A stretch of 14,577 bases of DNA from an uncultured Fidelibacterota bacterium (GTDB lineage: Bacteria; Marinisomatota; Marinisomatia; Marinisomatales; UBA1611): NCBI GenBank assembly GCA_913043185.1, contig CAJWMI010000045.1, forward strand, positions 1 to 14,577, in the 5' to 3' direction. The translations under genes and the position numbers were made by a program. The notes beneath the pieces were generated by a model. The model saw nothing but the letters and a program-made list of their open reading frames with translations, had not been told where the DNA came from and ran no database searches. Of the stretch, positions 1 to 6,941 are shown in pieces. The first letter of the stretch is position 1. The number at the start of each line of letters is the position of its first letter.

Positions 1-1056
1 TTTCTCGGCACCGACAGCTGGGATGCGATCTGGACCGGCAACAACATCGACATCACGGGAACGATGGCCTTCAGGCCGGTTGATAATGGCGAGCGGCTCG
101 ATGTGGTTTCCGATGGGTTCACGGTAGAGATCGGCAGCTCTGATTTCGCCGTCAGTGGTTTCCTGGATCCGCTCGGGATCTTTGATGCCCTGGTTAACGC
201 CCTCAGCGGGCTCTTCACCGGGGAGGTCGAAGATGCGGTCCGGGGTGCCGTCCAGGAGGCAGCCGACGGGGAGATTGTGCCGATCCTGGCCGAGGCCTTC
301 AGCAATCTCAACCTCGACCTCGCGATTGACCCTGTTTCGCTTGAGACCCGTCTGAGCGATGCGGTTGAGGGGGCCGGAGGCCTGTCGCTTCTTTTCGATG
401 GCGGCTGGACCAGTTCCGCTCCCGCCTCTCCATCCTATCCGCCCTACCCGGGCTCCCTGCTGGGCCGGGCACCCTTTCCGGGCTTTCCGCTGCCCTCCTC
501 GGCTCAACACCCCGTTGATGCGACGATTTCTCTTTCAACTGACACCCTGAACCAGGCACTGGCGGAGATTGCGGCCGGGGGCGATCTGGGCACGACCCTG
601 TCGCTGGAGGAAATTGAGAGCCCCCTTCCGCTGAATGTCAGCACCCTGGCGATCGGCCTGGAGCCGCGGCTTGTAAGCCTGCCGGGTGTCGACCTGGATG
701 ACCCCCTGGTGGTCGAGGTCGCAATACGCCACCCGCCAAGACTGCTTCCGGGCGAGGGTGCCCTGGACGCCGCTATCCTGGGAGTAGGGGATCCCTGGCG
801 CTGGAGGGCGGGAGACAGGGAGCCGCCGGCCGGCTGGCACGAGAGAGACTTCGATGACAGTGGCTGGCAGCAGGGCCCGGGCGGCTTCGGCTATTCCTCC
901 AACCCCGAAGAGCTTCGTGAGGTCAGGACGGAGCCGGGGGGGCTGGGCACGGGCGGCTACCCCTCCCTCTACCTGCGCGCAGCCTTTGACCTTGGCGATG
1001 TTGATATGCTGGCCCTGATAATAATAGTCTGCTCAAACCTTGCGCCTTTTAAATAG
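1..1056 (+). CDS. Partial secreted-type protein: TULIP (BPI-like) lipid-binding-like region plus jelly-roll-like region, cut at both ends
   Basis: The frame is open from base 1 (first codons read FLGTDSWDAIW), so the ATG at 64 is probably internal and the true start lies outside the window. About 339 residues to base 1017 are native; the last dozen codons (IIIVCSNLAPFK) come from the AT-rich DNA beyond a junction and the TAG at 1054-1056 is accidental. The first 200 residues alternate beta-like stretches with a long helix-like stretch (about residues 58-110), then a segment ISLSTDTLNQAL that resembles bacterial BPI/TULIP-type lipid-binding proteins; a Pro/Ser-rich linker precedes it. The end carries WRWRAGDREPPAGW, FDDSGWQQGPGGFGY and SLYLRAAFDL, a pattern common in carbohydrate-binding-like jelly-roll domains of large surface proteins. 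Both domain assignments are by eye. GC content and codon use differ sharply from everything downstream, so it belongs to another organism. Confidence 0.55.
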   Translation, partial: FLGTDSWDAIWTGNNIDITGTMAFRPVDNGERLDVVSDGFTVEIGSSDFAVSGFLDPLGIFDALVNALSGLFTGEVEDAVRGAVQEAADGEIVPILAEAFSNLNLDLAIDPVSLETRLSDAVEGAGGLSLLFDGGWTSSAPASPSYPPYPGSLLGRAPFPGFPLPSSAQHPVDATISLSTDTLNQALAEIAAGGDLGTTLSLEEIESPLPLNVSTLAIGLEPRLVSLPGVDLDDPLVVEVAIRHPPRLLPGEGALDAAILGVGDPWRWRAGDREPPAGWHERDFDDSGWQQGPGGFGYSSNPEELREVRTEPGGLGTGGYPSLYLRAAFDLGDVDMLALIIIVCSNLAPFK

Positions 1057-1244
1057 TCGCAGTGACTAGAAATAACCGGCAGCATGATTCCTTTTTTTTC
1101 TACGTCTGTAACCCCTAGCCCGATCGAGGCCAATAGCTCAGTCCTGGCTTCCTCAAAATATTCAAAATATCTTGAATAATAGACGATCCCCATTTGGTCG
1201 ACGTCTTTATAAAATATTTTTACTCGATGGTCAAAAGAGATCAT
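969..1244 (-). pseudogene. YbgC-like 4HBT acyl-CoA thioesterase, 3' end lost at the junction
   Basis: Hotdog-fold acyl-CoA thioesterase of the YbgC/FadM type, which hydrolyses acyl-CoA or acyl-ACP thioesters in the cytoplasm. Residues 10-38 hold the family signature: FYKDVDQMGIVYYSRYFEYF followed by EEARTELL, with the conserved Asp at residue 14 or 16 and the VYYSRY strand before the central helix. HCDYLKGARF at 61-70 matches the second core strand. Native sequence ends near residue 77 (base about 1015); the remaining 14 residues are encoded by the GC-rich DNA and the stop at 969 is accidental. Family members are normally about 130-140 residues, so roughly half the domain is missing. The ATG at 1244 overlaps the accA stop as ATGA (1241-1244), implying translational coupling. 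The gene is probably intact in the real genome; the truncation reflects the junction. Confidence 0.8.
1005..1025. other. Composition breakpoint joining two unrelated genomes (likely chimeric junction)
   Basis: G+C-rich sequence gives way to AT-rich sequence within about 10 bases near 1012-1022 (ggccctg followed by ataataatag). The plus-strand gene reads sensibly up to the Leu codon at 1015-1017 and stops being plausible right after. The minus-strand thioesterase reads sensibly up to about Ile76/Arg77 (1014-1019) and then runs into GC-rich codons (STSPRSKAARR). No terminal inverted repeat, target duplication, tRNA or integrase is present. Two genes being broken mid-domain at one point favours a ligation, amplification or assembly chimera over a natural insertion boundary. 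Confidence 0.75.
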
Positions 1245-2197
1245 TTGCTATTCTCATAGAATCCGAGCTTGTCATATTTTTCAATTCTCAGATCAATAAA
1301 CGATTCAGGATCAATAGACTCTAGCTCGCTCAGCGCATCAAGAAGAGCCACCTTTAGATTATTTGATGAGGAATCTATGTCTCTGTGTGCGCCACCGTTT
1401 GGCTCTATGATTATTTTATCACATATCCCCAGCTCGACCATATCATCCGGCGTAACCTTGAGCGCCTCTGCTGCCTCCTCTGCCTTACTGGCATCTCTAA
1501 ATAATATAGACGCACAGCCCTCTGGGCTTATTACAGAGTACCAGGTATTTTGCATCATTAAAAATCTATCACAGACGCCGATTCCCAGAGCGCCGCCGCT
1601 TGCCCCCTCACCAATCACAACTGAAACAATAGGAACTTTCAAGGATGACATGCTAATCAGGTTCGTGGCTATGGCCTCCCCCTGTCCACGCTCTTCGGCA
1701 CCAATCCCTGGGAACGCACCCGGGGTGTCCATGAACGTAACCACGGGCAACTTAAATTTTTCAGCCAGTTTCATTATCCGCATTGCTTTCCGGTATCCTT
1801 CTGGCCTCATCATACCAAAGTTTCTGTATAGATTCTCTTTGGTATTTCTACCTTTCTGCTGTGCGATAATGGCTATCTTTTGTCCATCAATTTTTGCAAA
1901 ACCAGTGACCACAGCCGGATCATCTGCGTATAGCCTGTCGCCATGCATTTCCATAAAATCAGTGAAAATAGCGTCTATATAGTCTAACGCATACGGGCGT
2001 TGGGGATGCCTCGCAAGCTGGACACGCTGCCAGCGGCTTAGAGAAGAATGAATTTTATTGATCTGCTGGAGTCTTTTTTCATGCAGCTTTGCAATTTCCT
2101 TTGTCACCTCTTTTGAGGGCTCAGGGACAGACTCTTTGGAAGAAATTTCTTCATCTAATAGTCTGACTGGCTCTTCAAAATCTAAATAATACTTCAA
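1241..2197 (-). CDS. accA: Acetyl-CoA carboxylase carboxyltransferase subunit alpha
   Basis: AccA pairs with AccD to move the carboxyl group from carboxybiotin-BCCP to acetyl-CoA, making malonyl-CoA, the first committed step of fatty-acid synthesis in the cytoplasm. At 318 residues it matches the E. coli protein (319). Family motifs are intact: LARHPQRPYALDYI (61-74), HGDRLYADDPAVVTGF (85-100), MDTPGAFPGIGAEERGQGEA (156-175), GEGASGGALGIGVCD (196-210), which forms the acyl-CoA oxyanion region, and YSVISPEGCASILFRD (220-235). The start is a TTG at 2195-2197; MKYYLDFEEP aligns with the E. coli start (LDFEQP), no in-frame ATG/GTG lies between it and the upstream stop, and no clear Shine-Dalgarno precedes it. 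It follows the glycosyltransferase fusion after 42 bp and overlaps the thioesterase start by 4 bp. accD is not nearby. Confidence 0.97.
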   Translation of the reverse strand: MKYYLDFEEPVRLLDEEISSKESVPEPSKEVTKEIAKLHEKRLQQINKIHSSLSRWQRVQLARHPQRPYALDYIDAIFTDFMEMHGDRLYADDPAVVTGFAKIDGQKIAIIAQQKGRNTKENLYRNFGMMRPEGYRKAMRIMKLAEKFKLPVVTFMDTPGAFPGIGAEERGQGEAIATNLISMSSLKVPIVSVVIGEGASGGALGIGVCDRFLMMQNTWYSVISPEGCASILFRDASKAEEAAEALKVTPDDMVELGICDKIIIEPNGGAHRDIDSSSNNLKVALLDALSELESIDPESFIDLRIEKYDKLGFYENSK

Positions 2198-2239
2198 CTT
2201 AATATCTAAACTGTTTTTATGGTTTCAGGTTACAGAGAA

Positions 2240-4300
2240 CTATCCGTTTAATAAAGTTTTAATTATGATTTCAAGGTCTAGTTTCAGGTTTTGGTTTTGT
2301 ATGTAGTAGTGCTCAACAGCCCGCCTGATGTCTGGATCAAACTTAACATTCCGTATCCTCTCAAGCCCAGTGATCCCGGGCTGACACAACAAATTGGGAT
2401 TATTTTTACTGGACTCTATCATGGACGAGCCAACAAGACTAATATCTCCAAGGAAGACACTGACTAACAGAGGGATGTCTCTTATGAGCTTATTTTTAGA
2501 GTCAAACACTCTGGTATCTATTGTTGAACTATTCTCTCCCCAAAAGCTCATCTGTATTACTTTTCCGAATAGGTAATACCCAATAATAATCGGAGATAAT
2601 ATAGATAATAGTATAAAAGAAAAAACCAGGTCAAATATCCGTTTTGAAATGCGGTGCAGCCTGTAAAAAAGATTATACTCTATGTTTACAAAAGAAATAC
2701 CACCTATATCCTCTATATTTGTTTTCCCCAATAAAATATCCCTCTCATGCGGCACCATTCTATAGATCAGTCTTAGGTCTCTGGTGGTATCCATAAAATT
2801 AAGTATCTGTTTATTTGTAAAAGCAGAGGTGGAGAAAATCACCTCACAAATATTATTACTATCCGTTATTTGTCTTAGCTCATCCACATTCCCTATAAAT
2901 GGTATCGGAAGTTCTCTATGGTTTGAGGGGCACTCGTAGTCAACAAATCCGACCAGGTCTAGACCACTGTCAAAACGTTTAATAATATTCTCGGCGATCC
3001 TTATCCCTTCTGAGTCCGCGCCTGCTATAATCGATTTTCTAGAAAATAATATCGACTTCGGGTGCCGAACGCTACGAAAATAACCTCTGGAAATAATATA
3101 GTGGAGCAGTACCCGCCAGCCAGGAATAAATAAAACAATGATCGAAGAGGCTATAATTATTACAAGCCTGGAGTATGCATATTGTTTGAAAAAGTAGGTA
3201 AAAAGTACTGCAATCAAAAAGCCAGAGACTGACGCGATTAACGCTCTAGAGTATGATAAAATATATCTCGAATATAGCTGGAACAATGATCCCACAGTTA
3301 TCCACAGTAATACATATACCATGGGAACAAGACCCTTACTGACAATGATAGGGCTAAGATTAGAGAATCTAAAGTTTATTGCAACGATAAAAGCAAAAAT
3401 AATAACTAGCATATCCAGGGCCACAGAGACAAACAAAGATCGCTTTTCAATGATCGCAGAGATAAACTTTTTCAGGCTGATCCCGGCTGCTATAAAAAAG
3501 CGCGTAAATAGACCCAGTGTCGATGAAAAATGCTTGTTCACATAAATATTCATTGAATGATAGAATGCCTCTCTGCTATCGTATGGGGCTGTCTTAACAG
3601 ACTCTCCTTTATAGTGTACAATCTTTGTCTCTGGAACATAGTGAACCTCTTGACCACTTTCCCAGATCCTTGCACAAAGGTCCAGGTCCTCTCCAAACAT
3701 GAAAAATTGTTCATCAAAACCACTAAGCCTATTAAATGTTTCAGAGTTTAAAAGCATACAAGACCCACTTATAGCATCGACCGAGGCATTTTTTTCCGGA
3801 TCTAAATATGTAAGATTATATTTCCCGGCCCACTTTGAATTAGGAAAAATTCTGTCCAGGCCCAATATCTTTGGCAGGGCGACTTTTATTGTTGGAAAAG
3901 ACCTCTTGCATGCGAGCTGCAGGGTGCCATCTGCATTTAAAATTTTGGGTCCGACCATGCCAACGTTTTTGTTCTTATTTAAATAATTAACCAGTACAGA
4001 TATTGTTTCCTCTTCGATAATTGTATCGGGATTAAGAATTAAATAGTATTCCCCGGTTGCAACTTTACCGGCCTGGTTTACGGCCCTACCAAATCCAATA
4101 TTTTCACTATTTGAGATAACATCTATGGATGAAACATGATCATAATTTTCCTTAAGATATTCGCATGTCCCATCATACGAATTATTGTCTACCACTATGA
4201 TTTCCAGTTGTTCATAGTCTGACTTCATTATTGCGTCAATCGCATGAGCAAGATAGGAGCGGACATTGTATGAAATAATTATTACAGAAACTTTTTTCAT
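2240..4300 (-). CDS. GT2 glycosyltransferase fused to a degenerate polyprenyl-phosphate sugar transferase (WbaP/WcaJ-like)
   Basis: Two-part membrane enzyme, 686 residues from the ATG at 4300. Numbering below counts from an alternative TTG start at 4318; subtract 6 for the ATG. Residues 8-270 are a GT2 glycosyltransferase of rhamnosyltransferase (WbbL) type: SVIIISYNV, IVVDNNSYDGT (41-51), LNPDT (95-99, the DXD-like site), DAISGSCMLL and FGEDLDLCARIWE (208-220). Residues about 295-410 hold four or five membrane segments; 428-510 look like the nucleotide-binding CoA_binding_3 domain (SIIAGADSEGIRIAENI). KRIFDLVFSFILLSILSP (559-576) is the usual re-entrant helix entry to the sugar transferase domain, but that domain is eroded: no KFRSM motif, DELPQ is RDIPL (613-617), SLVGPRP is SLVGSSM (627-633); only QPGITGL (646-652) remains. 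It probably adds a sugar to a lipid-linked glycan without initiating synthesis. ATG 4300 sits 1 bp past the preceding stop, with AGGT just upstream. Confidence 0.85.
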   Translation of the reverse strand: MKKVSVIIISYNVRSYLAHAIDAIMKSDYEQLEIIVVDNNSYDGTCEYLKENYDHVSSIDVISNSENIGFGRAVNQAGKVATGEYYLILNPDTIIEEETISVLVNYLNKNKNVGMVGPKILNADGTLQLACKRSFPTIKVALPKILGLDRIFPNSKWAGKYNLTYLDPEKNASVDAISGSCMLLNSETFNRLSGFDEQFFMFGEDLDLCARIWESGQEVHYVPETKIVHYKGESVKTAPYDSREAFYHSMNIYVNKHFSSTLGLFTRFFIAAGISLKKFISAIIEKRSLFVSVALDMLVIIFAFIVAINFRFSNLSPIIVSKGLVPMVYVLLWITVGSLFQLYSRYILSYSRALIASVSGFLIAVLFTYFFKQYAYSRLVIIIASSIIVLFIPGWRVLLHYIISRGYFRSVRHPKSILFSRKSIIAGADSEGIRIAENIIKRFDSGLDLVGFVDYECPSNHRELPIPFIGNVDELRQITDSNNICEVIFSTSAFTNKQILNFMDTTRDLRLIYRMVPHERDILLGKTNIEDIGGISFVNIEYNLFYRLHRISKRIFDLVFSFILLSILSPIIIGYYLFGKVIQMSFWGENSSTIDTRVFDSKNKLIRDIPLLVSVFLGDISLVGSSMIESSKNNPNLLCQPGITGLERIRNVKFDPDIRRAVEHYYIQNQNLKLDLEIIIKTLLNG

Positions 4301-4301
4301 A

Positions 4302-5018
4302 CTACCTGTGCCACCCAAAAATTTTCCAAATTCTCAGTCTCCAAACCATAAAAACAGCTTCATAAACAATTTTCTTTGACATTTTTGATTGTCCAATAGT
4401 TCTGTCTGAAAAAATTATTGGCATCTCTTTAATCTTATATCCCTTGATCCAAGCTCTAAAATTCATTTCAATCTGAAATGAGTATCCCTGTGAACGTACT
4501 GAGTCAAGGTCAATGGCAGACAATACCTCTGATTTCCAGGCTTTAAAGCCACCGGTACCGTCCATAATTGGCATACCGGTAATCAATCTAGAATAGGTAT
4601 TTGCTCCATAACTAAGCATCAGCCGCCTGAGGGGCCAATTAACCACGCTGATTCCCTTAATATATCTACTTCCGATGACTAAATCATATTTCTCTAAGCG
4701 TTTAACCATCATTGGCAGATCTTTTGGATTATGTGACAGGTCAGCATCCATTTGAACAATACGTTCGTAATTATTTTTCAGCGCCCATTTAAATCCATAA
4801 ATGTATGCGGTCCCTAATCCTGATTTCTTTTCCCTTGTTTCCAGGTGAAGATTTTTAAACTGGGACTGTAATTCTTTCACTTTTTCACTTGTGCCATCAG
4901 GCGAATTATCATCAACGATCAATAGATCAAAATCTGGAGAATTACCTAGTACCATATTCACGAGGAGTTTAATATTTTTTCTTTCGTTATAGGTTGGTGA
5001 TATGACCAGAGTTTTCAT
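4302..5018 (-). CDS. Polyprenyl-phosphate mannose/glucose synthase (DPM1-like GT2)
   Basis: Cytoplasmic GT2 enzyme that moves a sugar from a nucleotide donor (GDP-mannose in the best-known members) to a polyprenyl phosphate, giving a membrane donor for later glycosylation. The 238 residues cover the DPM1 fold without a C-terminal membrane domain, as in short DPM1/Ppm1-type enzymes. Motifs: ISPTYNERKNI (6-16), VDDNSPDGT (35-43), KKSGLGTAYIYGF (64-76), QMDADLSHNP (89-98) with the metal-binding DAD, GSRYIKGISVVNWPLRRLML (116-135), DGTGGFKAW (153-161), GYSFQIEM (178-185) and FSDRTIGQSKMSKKI (203-217). ATG at 5018 lies 3 bp past the rmlD-like stop, and the next glycosyltransferase begins 1 bp past its own stop, so the three are almost certainly co-translated. 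The donor sugar cannot be read from the sequence. Confidence 0.9.
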   Translation of the reverse strand: MKTLVISPTYNERKNIKLLVNMVLGNSPDFDLLIVDDNSPDGTSEKVKELQSQFKNLHLETREKKSGLGTAYIYGFKWALKNNYERIVQMDADLSHNPKDLPMMVKRLEKYDLVIGSRYIKGISVVNWPLRRLMLSYGANTYSRLITGMPIMDGTGGFKAWKSEVLSAIDLDSVRSQGYSFQIEMNFRAWIKGYKIKEMPIIFSDRTIGQSKMSKKIVYEAVFMVWRLRIWKIFGWHR

Positions 5019-5021
5019 GTC

Positions 5022-5885
5022 TTATTTTTGTTCCACTATAGTCTCTAAACATTCTTTAATTGTTGGAGGTTCCAAATTTAGAATATTTTGAGCATAATCA
5101 GATGTTAACCCACTTTTTAGTGGTCTTTTTGCAGTCTGATTTAATTCAGAGGTTAATATAGGTTTAATTAATGATTTTTTTAAATTAAATGCATCGGCAA
5201 TTTTATTTGCAAAATCAAACCTGCTAACCAGGTCACCGTCTCCCCAGTGAACCAGGCCGGTTACTTGTGTATCAATCGCTCTGTCTATGACAACAGCTAG
5301 TGAACCTGTCCATGTCGGATTATTCCACTGATCTTCAACAACACTAATCTCTTTTTCTTGATTCAGAGATTCTACCACCCAGTTCAGAAAGCTTGCTTCA
5401 GATTTACTAGAATAATCGTATAAAACATTAGAACGAATTACTAAACTATCCTCTGACTGATCTAATAATAATTTCTCAGACTCAAGCTTAGACAGTCCAT
5501 ACACATTTAACGGGTTTGTAGTATCCTCTTCTTTGTATGGGCCGCTTTCTCCATCAAACACATAGTCTGTTGAGACATGGATAATAGGTCCCCTAAATGC
5601 ATTGACCAGATTATCTACTCCTCCGATGTTGATCGAATAGGCTAGCTCAGGATTTTTTTCACAAAGATCAACACTGGTCATGGCAGCAAGATTAACAACC
5701 AGATCTGGATTGGTCATTTCCACTACCTCTTTAAACAACATTGGATTGGTTACATCTAGATATATACTTGATCCACCAGAAGTATTATTTCCTGTCGTAG
5801 AAATAATTTCATATTTCGAGTTAAATATTTTTTTTAGAGACATCCCCAACTGGCCGGAGGCACCGGTAACAAGTATGGTGGTCAT
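5022..5885 (-). CDS. dTDP-4-dehydrorhamnose reductase-like SDR (RmlD family)
   Basis: Extended short-chain dehydrogenase/reductase of the RmlD family, which reduces dTDP-4-keto-L-rhamnose to dTDP-L-rhamnose with NAD(P)H for cell-surface glycans. Residues 3-14 give the Rossmann loop (ILVTGASGQLG), 64-76 VNLAAMTSVDLCE, 102-112 IHVSTDYVFDG with the catalytic Thr/Ser region, and 129-133 YGLSK with catalytic Tyr129 and Lys133. NNPTWTGSLA (188-197) and RPLKSGL (254-260) match the family substrate-binding end. The 287-residue length is normal. rmlA, rmlB and rmlC are not in the window, so the true substrate could be another deoxysugar (RfbD-like proteins also include MAT2B-type relatives), and I give no symbol. 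The ATG at 5885 overlaps the upstream stop as ATGA and has a strong Shine-Dalgarno (5891-5897). The two downstream glycosyltransferases are likely users of the product. Confidence 0.85.
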   Translation of the reverse strand: MTTILVTGASGQLGMSLKKIFNSKYEIISTTGNNTSGGSSIYLDVTNPMLFKEVVEMTNPDLVVNLAAMTSVDLCEKNPELAYSINIGGVDNLVNAFRGPIIHVSTDYVFDGESGPYKEEDTTNPLNVYGLSKLESEKLLLDQSEDSLVIRSNVLYDYSSKSEASFLNWVVESLNQEKEISVVEDQWNNPTWTGSLAVVIDRAIDTQVTGLVHWGDGDLVSRFDFANKIADAFNLKKSLIKPILTSELNQTAKRPLKSGLTSDYAQNILNLEPPTIKECLETIVEQK

Positions 5886-6910
5886 ATGTTCTCCTTTAAA
5901 AAACCTGACCTGAAAGATTTTGCAATAAGCCTCATTTGTCTGATGTATACTGCCTTTGGCTTTCCGGGGTTGTGTACTAAAGTGTTAATGTGAAATGTCC
6001 TGTCCGAATGATGGTCATAGAATATGTATGAATAAAAGGGGCCACCTTTGGCCTCTAAAGAATCATTTGACTCCCAAACCCCTGAACATTGCCAGCCCCT
6101 ATAATCATTAAAATAAATCCTCTCTAGTTTTAATCTATGTTCATTAAATCTAATACTTTTATAATTATTAATGGGGAATTTCCAGACTTGTTTTCCGACC
6201 GATAACTGGTCGCCAATACTATTGCCGTTATTCCATTTTACAGAAAGCCAACGATAAGGATATTCAGAGCCCATCCAAAAGAAATTCATTTGACTATCAT
6301 TTCTTAATATTTCCCAGCCCCAGGGTATATTTATGTGCCACCCATAGTCTTGACTAATTTTTTCTTCATCCTCAGTCTGATTATCATCGAACAGGAATCT
6401 ACTGCCTCTGAGTCTAAATTGTTCATCATAGTGACCACGTAATAGTTTTTTATTTTTATCTAAATAATTAAATAAATGTTCTTTGCTAGAGGCATTAATA
6501 ACGACATATATCTGATCTTTTGCGTGCAGGTCTCTGGTTAATAGTACCGGGTTATCATCTTCTGAATTATTTAGCTGTCTCTCAGGTAATAACTTATGAA
6601 GCAATCGATAGCCAGGGTTAGAGTTGTCTCTGTCAACTGATGCTATAATTATCTGAGCATATTTTTTCAGGTCTTGGTAATGCTCTGGCCTGGAAAAGAT
6701 TAACTTGAATAATGGCTCCGGCGCTGGTGTGTATAGTGTATCATTAAAAACAGTTGTCAAATATTCTTTAACTATGGGTTCATCTATTTCTGAACATACC
6801 ACTCTAATCTCATCATCCATCCCGATAGAATCTTTCTTTCCACCGCAACCAAAAACTAATAAAGAAAATAAGAAAAAGAATGTCAGCCTGATAAAGTATA
6901 AAAATTTCAT
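5882..6910 (-). CDS. DUF4837-family lipoprotein
   Basis: Predicted exported lipoprotein of 342 residues. MKFLYFIRLTFFFLFSLL is a hydrophobic signal and LVFGC (18-22) is a lipobox with Cys22 as the lipidation site; Gly at +2 does not suggest inner-membrane retention. The rest resembles DUF4837, known from Bacteroidota and related phyla, function unknown: AKDQIYVV (130-137), the HINIPWGWEIL strand (192-202), FFWMGSEYPYRWLSV (210-224), GVWESNDSLEAKGGPFYSYI (277-296) and VYIRQMRLIAKSF (321-333). The ATG at 6910 follows the Omp85 gene stop by 31 bp with no Shine-Dalgarno. It is downstream of an Omp85 barrel and in the same run as lgt, which would modify it, so a role at the outer membrane is plausible. 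The family match is from memory of its pattern and has not been searched. Confidence 0.75.
   Translation of the reverse strand: MKFLYFIRLTFFFLFSLLVFGCGGKKDSIGMDDEIRVVCSEIDEPIVKEYLTTVFNDTLYTPAPEPLFKLIFSRPEHYQDLKKYAQIIIASVDRDNSNPGYRLLHKLLPERQLNNSEDDNPVLLTRDLHAKDQIYVVINASSKEHLFNYLDKNKKLLRGHYDEQFRLRGSRFLFDDNQTEDEEKISQDYGWHINIPWGWEILRNDSQMNFFWMGSEYPYRWLSVKWNNGNSIGDQLSVGKQVWKFPINNYKSIRFNEHRLKLERIYFNDYRGWQCSGVWESNDSLEAKGGPFYSYIFYDHHSDRTFHINTLVHNPGKPKAVYIRQMRLIAKSFRSGFLKENI
5891..5897 (-). promoter_or_regulatory. Strong Shine-Dalgarno for the rmlD-like gene
   Basis: On the minus strand AAAGGAG lies 5 bases before the ATG at 5885, inside the last codons of the DUF4837 gene. It is the clearest ribosome binding site in the window; most other genes here have only AT-rich leaders. 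It would let ribosomes initiate the sugar-nucleotide gene independently of the upstream frame. Confidence 0.7.
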
Positions 6911-6941
6911 AGATTAAATTAGTGAGCCCTTTAGTTATAAA

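Noticed and set aside
535..840. Minus-strand open frame in the GC-rich part
   Set aside because: Antisense to the TULIP/jelly-roll-like frame; long accidental open frames are common in GC-rich DNA.
1005..1025. The composition break as an integration site of a genomic island
   Set aside because: No tRNA, direct repeat, integrase or transposase; two genes are broken mid-domain at one point, as expected of a chimera.
1269..1982. Plus-strand open frame of 237 codons
   Set aside because: It lies entirely antisense within accA, whose conserved motifs are unambiguous; its translation has no recognisable domain.
4300..4318. TTG at 4316-4318 as start of the glycosyltransferase fusion
   Set aside because: It adds only MGGTGS before MKKVSVIIIS, overlaps the preceding gene, and an ATG with an AGGT upstream is available at 4300.
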